NCBI GenBank assembly: GCA_003169835.1
Contig: PNAI01000058.1
Location: 28,912 to 92,911, forward strand
DNA from: Hyphomicrobiales bacterium
GTDB lineage: Bacteria > Pseudomonadota > Alphaproteobacteria > Rhizobiales > Xanthobacteraceae
Length of the DNA stretch: 64,000 nucleotides
Direction of reading: 5' to 3'
Under the pieces are notes generated by a model. That model was given only the letters and a program-made list of their open reading frames with translations, was not told the DNA's origin and ran no database searches. Below are positions 16,961 through 27,117 of the stretch, piece by piece (the stretch's first letter is position 1; every line of letters starts with the position of its first letter). The translations under genes were made by a program, and so were the position numbers.

Positions 16961-17872
16961 ATGTCCTTTGAGCTGCCCTCTCCCAGCACGACCTTCGAGG
17001 TCGCCCTCTATGACGGCGCAAAAATCAAAATCCGGCGTCACGGCAATCCGGCAGGCCCGCGCATCCTGCTTGCGCACGGCAACGGCTTCGCAACCAACGC
17101 CTATTACCCCTATTGGCGGCATTTGCTTGCGAACTACGACCTGATTGTTTTCGATTTCCGCAACCACGGCGAGAACACCCCGGTCGAACCGTCCAATCAT
17201 CATTACGAACAGCTCAGCCGCGATCTCGAGCGCGTCATCCAGGCCGTACGCTCTGAGCTCGGCGAAAAACGCACGGCAGGTATCTTCCATTCGATGTCCG
17301 CCCGCACCGCCATGAAACACGCCATCGAGATCGGCTGGCGGTGGGACGCTCTCGTCCTGTTTGATCCGCCGGACGTACCGCCGCAGGGTCATCCCATGTA
17401 CGCAACAATGAAAATTTTCGAGGACAAGCTGACTGAGTGGGCGCACAGCCGCCGCCGGCGATTTGCCGCCGTGGACGAACTGATGGCCGAATATCTCGCA
17501 TCACGCGCCACGAGAAACTGGATTCCCGGCGTCCACGCACTGATGGCGCGCTCTGTGCTGCGCAAGAGCCCTGATGGCGACGGCTACGTCCTAGTCTGCG
17601 CGCCGGAAAACGAAGCGGCGATTTATGCTCAGGCGCTCACGCTCGATCTTTGGCCGCGCGCGAACCAGTTCGGCGGGCCGGTCAAGCTGATCGGCGCCGA
17701 TCCAAACATGAAGGGCGGCCCCGCGACCGGGCCGGCGAACCAGGCTCTTGGGCAGGAGGGCGGTTACGATTACTGCTTCGTCGAAGGAACCGGCCACCTG
17801 TTGCAGATCGAAAAGCCCGAGGAGTGCGTCCGCCTGACGCTCGAATTTTTCACCAAATGCAAATTTGGCTGA
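16961..17872 (+). CDS. Alpha/beta hydrolase
   Basis: A 303-residue alpha/beta-hydrolase-fold protein. The oxyanion-hole motif HGNG is at 39-42, and FDFRNHGEN at 64-72 is the usual strand-turn. The nucleophile elbow reads FHSMSA (Ser about 111), in place of the canonical GHSMGG, so both flanking glycines are changed. The general-base His is in GTGHLLQIEKPEE near residue 281. The ATG at 16961 has GGAG six bases upstream. It is transcribed away from the Mo-hydroxylase operon and could hydrolyse a thioester or lactone made by that pathway; this is inference. Confidence 0.85.
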   Translation: MSFELPSPSTTFEVALYDGAKIKIRRHGNPAGPRILLAHGNGFATNAYYPYWRHLLANYDLIVFDFRNHGENTPVEPSNHHYEQLSRDLERVIQAVRSELGEKRTAGIFHSMSARTAMKHAIEIGWRWDALVLFDPPDVPPQGHPMYATMKIFEDKLTEWAHSRRRRFAAVDELMAEYLASRATRNWIPGVHALMARSVLRKSPDGDGYVLVCAPENEAAIYAQALTLDLWPRANQFGGPVKLIGADPNMKGGPATGPANQALGQEGGYDYCFVEGTGHLLQIEKPEECVRLTLEFFTKCKFG

Positions 17873-17903
17873 CGACGAAGGCTTCGCGATGTTCGCCTCA
17901 GGC

Positions 17904-19589
17904 CTACCGCTCGCGCAACGCGCGCCGATCGATCTTGAGCAAGGTCGTTCGCGGAAGCTGGTCGATCACGCTGAATGCCTCCGGCACCAGATACGAGCCG
18001 AGCGGAGTGACCGCCGCACGCAGTTCCCCTAACAACTGCTCGCTCTGCGCATATCCCTCGCGCAGCACGATATAGGCCTTCGGCTTAGTCAGCCCGTCGG
18101 TGTCGGTGAACGGCACCACCGCAGCTTCCCGGATCGCCGGATGGCGCGTCAGCGCCGCCTCGATCTCCAGTGGCGAAACCCATAGCCCCTTCACTTTGAA
18201 AAGATCGTTAGCGCGCCCGCTGAACCAGAAAAATCCATCCTCGTCGAATTGCAGATGGTCACCTGTCCGCGCCCAATCGCCCACGAAAGTCTCGCGCGAT
18301 TTGTCGTACTTGCGCCAATAGTAGAAGCACGTCGTGCGGCTATGGATCCACGCCTCGCCTGCAACATTCGGCTCAGTCACGTCGCGGCCCTCCGCATCGA
18401 CCAGGCGCACATTGACACCGAAAATAGGCTTGCCCAGGCTGCCGCGCTTAAAGGATTTTTGCCTGTTCGCGATCCATTCGTAAGTGATTTCAGAACTGCC
18501 GATTGAGTCGAAAAGTTCCACACCGAATAGACTGTGAAAGCGCTCGAACATCTCCGGCGGCATTTTTTCCGACGCGCTCACCACAAATTTCAACGCCGGG
18601 AACCGCGCCGTCTGCTTGGTCTGGTTCACGTGCTCTATCAAGTTCTTAAGCACGGTAGGAACGGTGATCAGCTTGCTGACCTTGTGGTCGCCTAGTGCGG
18701 CGAGCACCACGTCGGGTGTCGGCGGCCGGCGCTCCAGCACAACAGTCGCGCCCCAATAAAGCGGGATCAGCAGACCGGGCCAAATTCCATGGGTGAAATA
18801 CTTCTTCGAGGTGGCAAACACGACATCGGAGCTTGCGTATTCCCAGAACCGGCCATGCCGCTCGGGAACCAGGAGAAAGTCGTGCGCGAGATGGGTGATG
18901 CCTTTGGCCGTGCCCGTCGTGCCGCCGGAATAGAACATGTAGGTGACGTCATTGGCGTGTCGGAGATGCGGCTCGGTCAGTGCGGCCGCGCCCGCGACAA
19001 CGGATTCCAAGATCACCAAATCTTGGCGCGGAAAATGCTGTTTGATATCGGGCGAAAACTCGCCGCGCACCAGAATGGTTTTGAGCGTCGGAGGAATCCC
19101 GGGTGCGATCTCGATCAGCTTCGGCAATTGCTCGCTGTCGATGTACAGCACGCGCACCGCCGTATCGACCAAGAAGTACAGCAGGTCTTTTTGCTTATAG
19201 AGGTCTGATACGACGACCGGGATCGCGCCCAAATGGACGCTCCCAAGCCATGTCGTGACGTAATCCAGACTGTCCGTGCCGAACAGCAATAACCGCTGTT
19301 CCGGCGCAAGACCGATCGCGGCCAACCCGCCGGCATATTTTCGAATCAGGTTTCGGAGTTCGCTATAGCTGACCGATTTCCCATTCGCGATGATTGCCGT
19401 CTTCGATTCGATCTCAGCCCTGACATGCCGAGCGAACAGCATTCCGATGGGATCGATCCAATCCGGAATGTCAGGGTCGCGCCATTCCCGCCACTCCGCA
19501 CCATAGATATTGTCGTCATAGGGCGTCGGCGCGCGATCGCGCGGGGTGACGACATCGTCCGTATCGCGCGACATTTCCACGGGTTTCAC
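17904..19589 (-). CDS. Benzoate-CoA ligase-like AMP-dependent synthetase
   Basis: A 561-residue ANL-superfamily enzyme. The nucleotide motif is at 220-230 (YSGGTTGTAKG). ARTGDHLQFDEDGFFWFSGRANDLFKVKGLWVSP marks the hinge and C-terminal domain, and the catalytic Lys is in TTLLKIDRRAL at the end. The ADD-like FKVKGLWVSP form is the one I associate with benzoate/4-hydroxybenzoate-CoA ligases. It is convergent with the alpha/beta hydrolase (31 bases apart) and 73 bases after the MerR-type gene. It probably activates an aromatic acid. It is only distantly like the ligase at 10890-12473, so they are not a recent duplication. Confidence 0.85.
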   Translation of the reverse strand: MKPVEMSRDTDDVVTPRDRAPTPYDDNIYGAEWREWRDPDIPDWIDPIGMLFARHVRAEIESKTAIIANGKSVSYSELRNLIRKYAGGLAAIGLAPEQRLLLFGTDSLDYVTTWLGSVHLGAIPVVVSDLYKQKDLLYFLVDTAVRVLYIDSEQLPKLIEIAPGIPPTLKTILVRGEFSPDIKQHFPRQDLVILESVVAGAAALTEPHLRHANDVTYMFYSGGTTGTAKGITHLAHDFLLVPERHGRFWEYASSDVVFATSKKYFTHGIWPGLLIPLYWGATVVLERRPPTPDVVLAALGDHKVSKLITVPTVLKNLIEHVNQTKQTARFPALKFVVSASEKMPPEMFERFHSLFGVELFDSIGSSEITYEWIANRQKSFKRGSLGKPIFGVNVRLVDAEGRDVTEPNVAGEAWIHSRTTCFYYWRKYDKSRETFVGDWARTGDHLQFDEDGFFWFSGRANDLFKVKGLWVSPLEIEAALTRHPAIREAAVVPFTDTDGLTKPKAYIVLREGYAQSEQLLGELRAAVTPLGSYLVPEAFSVIDQLPRTTLLKIDRRALRER

Positions 19590-19662
19590 GATCGCTTACT
19601 CCTGCGGTCGTTTTACCTTGATCGGAGATTGGATGCGACAGGTTTGGCGAGATCGCGACCAG

Positions 19663-20217
19663 CTACGCTGCGTCGGATCGCAGCGCGGCATCGATCATTC
19701 GCCGGCATTCGCCGAGCTCGTCCAGTGCGGCTTGCAACTTGCGCAACTCGTCCGTGCGCAATCCCGTCGGCGCTGCCGGCGCAATGCTGACGCTCGCAGG
19801 GAGAGCCCCACGCACGTCCGTCTCGATTTGCGCAGACGCGGATTTCAACATGCCGAAAACATTGCGCGCAGTCCCGTCGGACGGCAGTTGATCGGCATTA
19901 TCCGCAACTTGGTCTTCGCTGATCGGCGGCCCCGGCTGCGTCGCGCCCGGCTGCCACACGGCCTGCACGAACTTTGGCCCCTGCTCGCGCAAAATTCGCT
20001 GCACACCGCGGATGGTATAGCCCTCGCCGTAAAGCAAATGCCGGATGCCGCGGAGGAGATCCACGTCGTCGGGACGATAATACCGCCGCCCTCCGGCTCG
20101 CTTCATCGGCCGGATTTGCGCGAACCGGCTTTCCCAGAAGCGCAGCACGTGCTGAGGCAGGTCGAGATCGCCTGCCACCTCGCTAATGGTACGAAAGGCA
20201 TCGGGCGCCTTGTCCAA
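19663..20217 (-). CDS. MerR-family transcriptional regulator
   Basis: A 184-residue protein with an N-terminal MerR-type winged helix (residues about 9-78; [20 protein letters not shown]). The C-terminal half is low in predictable structure, with a helical segment ending in the last 40 residues. There is no ATG: the start is TTG at 20217, supported by the strong GGGGAGG 8-10 bases upstream and by conservation of the [14 protein letters not shown] beginning in rhizobial relatives as I recall them. In Hyphomicrobiales it follows ihfA, as here. Its targets are unknown to me. Confidence 0.85.
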   Translation of the reverse strand: MDKAPDAFRTISEVAGDLDLPQHVLRFWESRFAQIRPMKRAGGRRYYRPDDVDLLRGIRHLLYGEGYTIRGVQRILREQGPKFVQAVWQPGATQPGPPISEDQVADNADQLPSDGTARNVFGMLKSASAQIETDVRGALPASVSIAPAAPTGLRTDELRKLQAALDELGECRRMIDAALRSDAA

Positions 20218-20278
20218 AGCTGCCTCCCCTACAGAGCCCGTTGCGGGCGATTGCCGGACTTAAGAAACTTTGACGGAC

Positions 20279-20584
20279 TTAAGAACCCTGGCCGTCCGCG
20301 TTGATACGCTGCTTGAGGATCGCGGACGGTTTGAACACCATCACCCGGCGCGGTGAAATCGGAACTTCCTTACCGGTCTTCGGATTGCGGCCGATACGCT
20401 GGCCCTTCTTGCGCACAACGAACGAACCGAACGACGACAATTTCACGGTCTCGCCGCGTTCAAGGCAATCGGTAATTTCTTGCAGCACCAATTCGACAAG
20501 CGCCGCCGACTCGGTGCGTGAGAGCCCGAGTTTCTGATACACCGCTTCGCACAAATCCGCGCGCGTTATTGTTTTGCCCGACAT
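20279..20584 (-). CDS. ihfA: Integration host factor subunit alpha
   Basis: A 101-residue DNA-bending protein of the HU/IHF family. [20 protein letters not shown] begins the fold, and [17 protein letters not shown] closes it; the DNA-intercalating proline loop is in [16 protein letters not shown]. The start at 20584 gives the normal length; the open frame to 20641 adds a non-conserved leader. It forms a heterodimer with IHF beta, encoded elsewhere. It lies between fabH and merR. Confidence 0.95.
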   Translation of the reverse strand: MSGKTITRADLCEAVYQKLGLSRTESAALVELVLQEITDCLERGETVKLSSFGSFVVRKKGQRIGRNPKTGKEVPISPRRVMVFKPSAILKQRINADGQGS

Positions 20585-20679
20585 CGCCAGCCCCGCTATC
20601 GGCGATTTATCTACCTGAATTTGCAACGATATTAGCTTCAATCGGCCCGGTCAACAGGGGGGCCCAAAGGAAAATCGCC

Positions 20680-21657
20680 CTACCAGCGCACAAGCGCCGA
20701 CCCCCAGGTAAACCCCCCGCCCATAGCTTCCATCAGGATTAGGTCGCCGCGCTTGATCCGGCCGTCCTTAATCGCAACATCGAGCGCCAGCGGGATCGAG
20801 GCTGCCGATGTATTGCCATGTTGATCCACCGTGGTGACCACTTTTTCCGCCGCAATCCCGAGTTTTTCGGCGCTGTCATCAATAATCCGCTTGTTGGCCT
20901 GGTGTGGCACGAACCAATCGATGTCATTGGCCGTAATGCCGGCGACCTTGAAGGCATCCTCGACCACGTCGGTTATCATGGCCACGGCGTGCTTAAACAC
21001 CGCGCGCCCCTCCATGCGCACCTGCCCCACGGTCTGGGTCGAGGATGGACCACCATCGACATAGAGTTTTGACCGGTGCCGGCCGTCGGATCGCAGATGC
21101 GTCGTGAGGATTCCACGATCCGTGCGGGCACCCGGTTGCGTTTGGGCTTCCACCACAAGCGCGCCCGCACCATCGCCGAACAGAACGCACGTCGTACGAT
21201 CGTTCCAATTGAGGATGCGCGAGAATGTCTCGGCGCCGATCACAAGCGCACGCTTGAAGGCGCCGGTCCGAAGCATCCCGTCCACGGTCGCCATGGCATA
21301 GACGAAGCCCGAGCATACCGCCTGCAGATCGAAAGCCGCCCCGCGCGTGATACCGAGCGTAGCCTGCACGGTAACAGCGGTCGCGGGAAAGGTGTAGTCG
21401 GGCGTGGACGTTGCAAGCACGATCAGGTCGATCGATTGCGGATCGATTTTGGCATCCGCAAGCGCAGCTCGCGCGGCCGCGATCGCAAGCGCCGATGTCA
21501 CTTCGCATGGCGCAGCGATGTGGCGCTGACGAATGCCGGTGCGCTGGACAATCCATTCATCCGAGGTGTCTACGGTGCGCGCAAGCTCGGCGTTGCAAAG
21601 GACCCGTTCCGGCAAGTAGCTACCGCAACCCAGCACAACAGAACGGAGCATGCTCAT
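20680..21657 (-). CDS. fabH: Beta-ketoacyl-ACP synthase III
   Basis: A 325-residue thiolase-fold condensing enzyme that starts fatty acid elongation from acetyl-CoA and malonyl-ACP. The triad is visible: Cys115 (LQAVCSGF), His in VPHQANKRI near 252 and Asn in [11 protein letters not shown] near 282. [17 protein letters not shown] is the usual CoA-binding Arg/Trp segment. The ATG overlaps the plsX stop by four bases; this coupling is standard in alphaproteobacteria. Confidence 0.97.
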   Translation of the reverse strand: MSMLRSVVLGCGSYLPERVLCNAELARTVDTSDEWIVQRTGIRQRHIAAPCEVTSALAIAAARAALADAKIDPQSIDLIVLATSTPDYTFPATAVTVQATLGITRGAAFDLQAVCSGFVYAMATVDGMLRTGAFKRALVIGAETFSRILNWNDRTTCVLFGDGAGALVVEAQTQPGARTDRGILTTHLRSDGRHRSKLYVDGGPSSTQTVGQVRMEGRAVFKHAVAMITDVVEDAFKVAGITANDIDWFVPHQANKRIIDDSAEKLGIAAEKVVTTVDQHGNTSAASIPLALDVAIKDGRIKRGDLILMEAMGGGFTWGSALVRW

Positions 21658-22712
21658 GAGGATGCCCCGCTCAACTGAGAAGTGACTGCGGCGCGGTCAT
21701 GGCGGCGAAGCGTCTCACCGATTTTCGCGAGCAATTCGTAGCGGATCATGTCGTAGCCCAGATCGACCGCCGCGGCGAAGCCCTCCGGATCGGTGCCGCC
21801 ATGACTTTTGATGACGATCCCGTTGAGACCGAGAAACACGCCGCCGTTGGATTTTCGCGGATCCATCTTGTCGCGCAAAGTATTGAACGCCTCGCGTGCG
21901 AACAGATAACCGAGCTTGGCGCGCCACGTGCGCGTCATCGCGCTCGTGAGATAACCGGCCATCTGGCGGGCAGTCCCCTCCGCGGTCTTCAGCGCAATGT
22001 TGCCGGCGAACCCTTCCGTGACAACGACATCGACCGAACCTTTGCCGATGTCGTCGCCCTCGACAAATCCGACATAGTCGAGATGCGGCAATTGCTCCTC
22101 GCGCAGGATCCGTCCAGCCTCGCGTACCGCCTCCAATCCCTTCACCTCTTCCGTCCCGACGTTGAGCAGACCCACCGTCGGCCGATCGAGATCGAACAAT
22201 ACGCGCGCCATTGCGCTACCCATCACCGCCAGGTTCAAGAGATGCTCCGCGTCAGCCCCGATCGAGGCCCCAACATCGAGCACGATGGACTCGCCCTTGA
22301 GCGTCGGCCACAGCGCCGCGATTGCCGGCCGGTCAATCCCCGGCATGGTTTTCAGATTGAACCTCGCCATCGCCATCAGCGCGCCCGTGTTGCCCGCGGA
22401 TACCGCGACGTCGGCCTCGCCCTTCTTGACCGCGTCGATCGCGAGCCACATCGAGGATTTCCAGCGCCCGTGGCGCAGAGCTTGACTGGGCTTGTCGTCC
22501 ATTTTGACCGAGACGTCGGTGTGTACAAACTTAGTTGCACGCGCAAGCACAGGCTTCGCTGCCAGCAGCGGCTCGACCATAGCGCGGTCGCCAAAAACGA
22601 TGATTTCGATATCCGGATGCCGAATGAGAGACAATTCGGCGCCGCCGATAACGACTGAAGGCCCAAAATCGCCTCCCATGGCATCCAGCGCGATGCGGAC
22701 CTTATGCGGCAT
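21654..22712 (-). CDS. plsX: Phosphate acyltransferase PlsX
   Basis: A 352-residue enzyme making acyl-phosphate from acyl-ACP for phospholipid synthesis. The N-terminus [18 protein letters not shown] is diagnostic, as are [20 protein letters not shown] and [16 protein letters not shown] start it at 22712 at that ATG; the open frame to 22808 adds a non-conserved Arg-rich leader. It overlaps fabH by ATGA. Confidence 0.97.
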   Translation of the reverse strand: MPHKVRIALDAMGGDFGPSVVIGGAELSLIRHPDIEIIVFGDRAMVEPLLAAKPVLARATKFVHTDVSVKMDDKPSQALRHGRWKSSMWLAIDAVKKGEADVAVSAGNTGALMAMARFNLKTMPGIDRPAIAALWPTLKGESIVLDVGASIGADAEHLLNLAVMGSAMARVLFDLDRPTVGLLNVGTEEVKGLEAVREAGRILREEQLPHLDYVGFVEGDDIGKGSVDVVVTEGFAGNIALKTAEGTARQMAGYLTSAMTRTWRAKLGYLFAREAFNTLRDKMDPRKSNGGVFLGLNGIVIKSHGGTDPEGFAAAVDLGYDMIRYELLAKIGETLRRHDRAAVTSQLSGASS

Positions 22713-22860
22713 GGATGATGACCTGTGCAGCGTTGGCGCTGACGGCTTCGCCCCTGCTTTGAGTGACCTGATGAGGCGAGACAATAGCCGCCCCGCGGAA
22801 TGGCACAACGGGGGCTGTGGACTGCGACAGCATTTTATCGCACGTTCCTAATGTTTTTGT

Positions 22861-23442
22861 TTAGCTGCCCTGCTCAGGCTTGCCTTTTTTCAAGGCCGCG
22901 AGCGCCGCAAACGGCAGGTCGGCCGCATTTTCCTCCGGATTCGAAGCATCGAAAACAGCCTCCGGTTTGCGCGGATAGAGATCGATTCCCAAGATCAAGA
23001 ATTCGGTTGCCACGGCACCGAGATCGATCATTCCGTCGTGCAGGATTTCCAGGTCCTCGCCCAGCACCTTGGGCTCGTCCGTGACGGCATGTTCCGATGG
23101 CAACGGCCGCGGCGGAGCAAATACCAGATCAATCGCCTCCTCAACCTCGCTTTGGATCGGCTCGAGCGTGACCACACAGTTCTGTTCGACCGTCGCAGAG
23201 ACGAAACCCACAACGCGCAATCCATCGCGGCCGTGTCGCGTCAGTTCGAACCCCGCCTTAAGCCGCGGCAGCGCCGCCACGGCAGCAACCCTAGCGATGG
23301 CCTCGCGTCTTTGCGCGTCGGGGACGAGATCGAACCGCTTCCCGGTTTCCGGAATTTCGGCAACCGCAACCGTCAGACTCCAAGGCGGATTGGGCGAGGT
23401 CTGCTTGGGAGATGTCTGCTTGCCCGACGATTGCTCGCTCAT
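22861..23442 (-). CDS. DUF177 (YceD-like) protein
   Basis: A 193-residue protein of the DUF177/YceD family, linked in other organisms with 23S rRNA accumulation and usually upstream of rpmF-plsX-fabH. Features are the N-terminal WSLTVAVAEIPETGKRFDLVPD segment, a central Cys in NCVVTLEPI and the acidic LGEDLEILHDGMIDLGAVATEFL region. Here it sits directly before plsX, with no rpmF between (148-base gap). Its ATG overlaps the stop of the bc1 chaperone gene by four bases. Confidence 0.88.
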   Translation of the reverse strand: MSEQSSGKQTSPKQTSPNPPWSLTVAVAEIPETGKRFDLVPDAQRREAIARVAAVAALPRLKAGFELTRHGRDGLRVVGFVSATVEQNCVVTLEPIQSEVEEAIDLVFAPPRPLPSEHAVTDEPKVLGEDLEILHDGMIDLGAVATEFLILGIDLYPRKPEAVFDASNPEENAADLPFAALAALKKGKPEQGS

Positions 23443-23993
23443 GCGCTCTGGCTCTCTTCCAAAGAGGCCGATGCGATATTTTCGGGGTCCGGAAACCGCA
23501 ACTCGGCGCCGGAGAAATCCTGCTGGGTAGCAAGCCGCCGCACCGCTTCACGCATATAGGCGGCAAGCCTCAGCGCACCATCTGAGGGCACGCCGAATAT
23601 ATTGCGCGTCAGGGCCCCCGCGAGTAAACCGTCGTCCGCGACAAGCGCAGTCTCATAGGCTGCGGCGCGGCCATAAAATGCCTCTCCCACCTTTCGCATT
23701 TCCCGTGGCACCGCGAGATCACCCATCCCCATTTCGCGGAAATTGCCGTCAATGTCGCGGCAAAACAGATTGAAGACTTCCTGCCCCAGCACTTGGATGG
23801 CGGGCGATTCACTCTTGAGCCGCTGTAGAACAAGCACCAAGTGGAGTACGATCATGTCGAAACGGCCGGCAACGGTGTCAGGCACCCCGTAACTACGATA
23901 GAAAATGGGGGATCGCGCCTGTGCCACGATCATGCCATAGAGAGCGGCGATGATAGGATCCTTCCTCGGACGGCGAAAAGGAAGTTGAATCAT
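23439..23993 (-). CDS. Ubiquinol-cytochrome c chaperone (CBP3-like)
   Basis: A 184-residue protein matching the CBP3/UQCC1 family that helps assemble cytochrome bc1. Conserved pieces are YGMIVAQARSPIFYRSYGVPDTVAGRFDMI and LFCRDIDGNFREMGMGDLAVPREMRK. It has no signal peptide, consistent with a cytoplasmic/membrane-face chaperone. It is divergent from bamE (113-base gap) and coupled to the DUF177 gene. Confidence 0.9.
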   Translation of the reverse strand: MIQLPFRRPRKDPIIAALYGMIVAQARSPIFYRSYGVPDTVAGRFDMIVLHLVLVLQRLKSESPAIQVLGQEVFNLFCRDIDGNFREMGMGDLAVPREMRKVGEAFYGRAAAYETALVADDGLLAGALTRNIFGVPSDGALRLAAYMREAVRRLATQQDFSGAELRFPDPENIASASLEESQSA

Positions 23994-24106
23994 GGGGTTC
24001 GCCTATCACGCGGAAAAGCACAGGTGGTTGCGTAGTCTAACAGAATCCGTGTCGAAGCCAGCAACGCCTCGGGTACGCCGGGCAATATATCGGACGCAAG
24101 TGTGAA

Positions 24107-24586
24107 ATGACGGTGCCGAACAAACTTTTTCATCGCTCGCCTCATCGGCACAATCGCGTTCGCCTATTGATCGTGACTGCAATACTCACTCTTCTGCTCG
24201 GCGGATGCTCGAACTTTACCCAAATTTATCAACGCGGCTACGTGGTGCCCGAGGGCGCCCTTGAAAATATCCCCATAGGTTCCGCGCAAGAGCAAGTGTT
24301 GGTGGTGCTCGGAACACCTTCAACGGTCGCCACCGTGAGCGGCGAAGCATTTTATTATATTTCCCAGCGCGGTGAACAATCCGCAGCCTTCATGCCGCAG
24401 AAGGTGATCGAGCAACGCGTGGTCGCAGTCTACTTCGACAAGAATCGCCGGGTTGAGCGGCTCGCCGACTATGGCCTCAAGGACGGTAAGGTTTTCGACT
24501 ATGTCAGCCGCACTACACCGACCAGCGGGAATGAACTGTCGTATCTCAACTACCTGTTCAAGATTTTCAGCAACCCGAGTGGCTAG
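24107..24586 (+). CDS. bamE: Outer membrane assembly lipoprotein BamE (SmpA/OmlA)
   Basis: A 159-residue lipoprotein. A hydrophobic signal (RLLIVTAILTLLLGGC) ends in a lipobox with the lipidated Cys at 34. The mature part has the SmpA/OmlA pattern: RGYVVPEGALENIPIGSAQEQVLVVLGTPS then FYYISQR and VAVYFDKNRRVERLADYGLKDGKVFDYVSR. It belongs to the Bam complex that inserts beta-barrel proteins into the outer membrane. The TAG stop abuts a palindromic repeat starting at 24586. Confidence 0.94.
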   Translation: MTVPNKLFHRSPHRHNRVRLLIVTAILTLLLGGCSNFTQIYQRGYVVPEGALENIPIGSAQEQVLVVLGTPSTVATVSGEAFYYISQRGEQSAAFMPQKVIEQRVVAVYFDKNRRVERLADYGLKDGKVFDYVSRTTPTSGNELSYLNYLFKIFSNPSG

Positions 24587-24634
24587 AGCATGATCCCGAA
24601 AAGTGGGAACCTGTTTTCGGAAAAGATCATGCTC
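24586..24634. repeat. Rhizobial intergenic palindromic repeat (GAGCATGATC family)
   Basis: GAGCATGATC at 24586-24595 is the exact inverse of GATCATGCTC at 24625-24634; the 29-base interior also pairs in part (CCGAAAA and TTTTCGG), giving a long hairpin. I recognise this as a repeat found many times between genes of Bradyrhizobium and relatives. It touches the last base of the bamE stop codon, so it may also stabilise or end the bamE transcript. Confidence 0.75.
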
Positions 24635-24644
24635 AAACAAAATG

Positions 24645-24687
24645 CTAGAGCCCCGCTCCGATTCCATCAAGGTGGATAAGGCTCTAG
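24645..24687. repeat. Second palindromic repeat (CTAGAGCC family)
   Basis: CTAGAGCC at 24645-24652 pairs with GGCTCTAG at 24680-24687, with further partial pairing inside. It lies 10 bases after the first repeat. Short CTAGAGC-bounded palindromes of this kind recur between genes in rhizobia as I recall. The remaining 168 bases up to hppA hold nothing I can identify. Confidence 0.65.
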
Positions 24688-24855
24688 ACACGATCCAAGC
24701 AATCAAACCGCCGTCCGCGCTTTGCCGCTTCGCGCAATCGATCGCCAGTCTCACTTGAAGCTCAGCGTTGCCGCCGCGGACAACGTTACCCCAATGCCGA
24801 GACGATGCTGACTTCCCGCGAGCGGAAAACCGGCCGCAAGGTGGACGGCGCGCGC

Positions 24856-26976
24856 TTAATGCGCCAGCACCGCGAGCAAAAGTAGCGCCACGATGTTGGT
24901 GATCTTGATCATCGGGTTCACCGCAGGCCCCGCCGTGTCCTTGTAGGGATCGCCGACGGTATCTCCGGTCACGGCCGCTTTGTGCGCTTCCGAGCCCTTG
25001 CCGCCGTAGTGACCGTCCTCGATGTATTTCTTGGCGTTATCCCAGGCGCCACCACCTGACGTCATCGAGATTGCCACGAACAATCCCGTAACGATCACAC
25101 CGAGCAGCATCGCACCGACCGCCGAAAACCCAGCTGACTTTCCGGCCACGCCGCCGCCCGCGACATAATAGATCACAAAATAGACCACGATCGGCGAGAG
25201 CACTGGCAGCAGCGATGGGATGATCATTTCCTTGATCGCGGCCTTGGTCAGCAGATCCACGGCCTTGCCGTAGTCCGGCTTGTCCGTGCCTTTCATGATG
25301 CCCGGCTTCTCGCGAAACTGCCGGCGCACCTCTTCGACGATCGCGCCTGCCGCGCGCCCGACCGCCGTCATGCCCATCGCACCGAAAAGATACGGCAGCA
25401 AGCCGCCGAACAGCAGGCCCGCAACCACGTAAGGATTGTTGAGCGAGAAATCGGGCGTGACACCGGCGAAATATTTGTATGTGCCGGCGTTGGCAACAAA
25501 GTATTTGAGGTCTTCGTTATAGGCCGCAAACAGCACCAGCGCGCCGAGGCCGGCCGAGCCGATGGCATAGCCCTTCGTCACCGCCTTGGTGGTGTTACCG
25601 ACCGCATCGAGCGCGTCGGTCGACTTGCGCACTTCCTTCGGCAGGCCCGCCATTTCGGCGATGCCGCCGGCGTTGTCGGTCACCGGACCGAAGGCATCGA
25701 GCGCGACCACCATACCGGCCAGCGCCAGCATCGTTGTCACGGCGATCGCAATCCCGAACAAGCCTGCCAAATTGTATGTGACCAAAATCCCGGCCACGAT
25801 GACAAGGGTCGGCATCGCCGTCGATTCAAGCGAAATAGCCAGCCCCTGAATGATATTGGTGCCGTGGCCGGTGACCGACGACTTCGCGATTGACTGCACC
25901 GGCCGATAATTAGTGCCGGTGTAATATTCGGTGATCCAGATAATGAGCCCGGTGACCGCCAGACCGACGATGCCGCAGAGGAACAGCGACATGCCAGTAA
26001 ACTTGACGCCGGTCAGCGAACCAAACCCGATCGTCATATAGATCACCAGCGCGACACCGGCAAGCGAAAGCGCGCCGGTCACGATGAGGCCCTTGTAGAG
26101 CGCGCCCATGATCGACTGGCTGGCGCCGAGTTTCACGAAGAACGTGCCGACAATAGACGTGAGGATGCAAATGCCACCGATGGCGAGCGGCAACGTCATC
26201 ATCGGCACCAGCAACGGAGTGTCGCGGAAGAAAATCGACGCCAGTACCATGGTGGCGACGGTGGTCACCGCATAAGTCTCAAACAGATCGGCCGCCATAC
26301 CGGCGCAGTCGCCGACGTTGTCTCCGACGTTGTCGGCAATCGTCGCCGGATTACGCGGATCATCTTCAGGAATTCCGGCCTCGACTTTTCCCACGAGATC
26401 GCCACCGACGTCCGCACCTTTGGTGAAGATGCCGCCGCCAAGCCGCGCGAAGATCGAGATCAGCGAAGCACCGAATCCGAGCGCAACAAGCGCGTCGCTG
26501 ACGGTGCGGTCGTCTGCCGCGAAATGCAGCGGGCCAGTGAGGACCCAAAAATAAATCGTCACACCAAGCAGCGCGAGGCCGGCAACAAACATCCCGGTGA
26601 TCGCGCCGGCCTTGAAGGCAAGCTCAAGTCCTCCCGCCAGCGAGCCGATGGCCGCTTGCGCCGTGCGCACATTGGCGCGCACCGACACATTCATGCCGAT
26701 GAAACCCGCCGCGCCCGAAAGGATCGCGCCGATCGCGAATCCCCCTGCCGCCAGCCACCCGAGCAGCCAGCCGACCAGAAAGAAAATCACAATGCCGACG
26801 ATGCCGATCGTGGCGTACTGACGCTTGAGATACGCCTGTGCGCCTTCGCGCACGGCTGCAGAAATCTCCTGCATTTTCGCGCTGCCGGCATTTGCCTGCA
26901 TCACCGACCAAATCGCCCAGACGCCGTATACGATCGCAAGCAGACCACAGGCGACGATCAATCCTAAAGCTGTCAT
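24856..26976 (-). CDS. hppA: Membrane-bound proton-translocating pyrophosphatase, K+-independent type
   Basis: A 706-residue integral membrane enzyme with about 16 transmembrane segments that couples pyrophosphate hydrolysis to proton pumping. The substrate site is seen in [25 protein letters not shown] and [19 protein letters not shown]. Near residues 459-468 the sequence is [10 protein letters not shown]: Lys after GNTT (Ala in the potassium-requiring enzymes) marks the K+-independent class, which pumps protons. It is convergent with bamE, with the two palindromic repeats between. Confidence 0.96.
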   Translation of the reverse strand: MTALGLIVACGLLAIVYGVWAIWSVMQANAGSAKMQEISAAVREGAQAYLKRQYATIGIVGIVIFFLVGWLLGWLAAGGFAIGAILSGAAGFIGMNVSVRANVRTAQAAIGSLAGGLELAFKAGAITGMFVAGLALLGVTIYFWVLTGPLHFAADDRTVSDALVALGFGASLISIFARLGGGIFTKGADVGGDLVGKVEAGIPEDDPRNPATIADNVGDNVGDCAGMAADLFETYAVTTVATMVLASIFFRDTPLLVPMMTLPLAIGGICILTSIVGTFFVKLGASQSIMGALYKGLIVTGALSLAGVALVIYMTIGFGSLTGVKFTGMSLFLCGIVGLAVTGLIIWITEYYTGTNYRPVQSIAKSSVTGHGTNIIQGLAISLESTAMPTLVIVAGILVTYNLAGLFGIAIAVTTMLALAGMVVALDAFGPVTDNAGGIAEMAGLPKEVRKSTDALDAVGNTTKAVTKGYAIGSAGLGALVLFAAYNEDLKYFVANAGTYKYFAGVTPDFSLNNPYVVAGLLFGGLLPYLFGAMGMTAVGRAAGAIVEEVRRQFREKPGIMKGTDKPDYGKAVDLLTKAAIKEMIIPSLLPVLSPIVVYFVIYYVAGGGVAGKSAGFSAVGAMLLGVIVTGLFVAISMTSGGGAWDNAKKYIEDGHYGGKGSEAHKAAVTGDTVGDPYKDTAGPAVNPMIKITNIVALLLLAVLAH

Positions 26977-27002
26977 GAATCAAACCTCGATTGGATTTTG
27001 CC

Positions 27003-27019
27003 GGGTGCGCGCCGCACCC
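27003..27019 (-). other. GC-rich hairpin in hppA leader
   Basis: GGGTGCG (27003-27009) and CGCACCC (27013-27019) form a 7-base-pair hairpin with a three-base loop, about 30 bases upstream of the hppA ATG. No T run follows, so it is not a clear terminator; it could be in the hppA 5' untranslated region. Confidence 0.4.
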
Positions 27020-27117
27020 CCGACCTAAAGTCGCGCGGATATAGCCAAAATCCCGCCGCCAACGCAACGCCGGAGGCCATCGGCACGCCAGGGTTGGGGA
27101 AACGCTTATGGGGGGCC

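Noticed and set aside
19590..19662. tRNA-Pro next to the MerR gene, as seen in some rhizobia
   Set aside because: The gap is only 73 bases and has no cloverleaf or T-loop; none was found between MerR and ihfA either.
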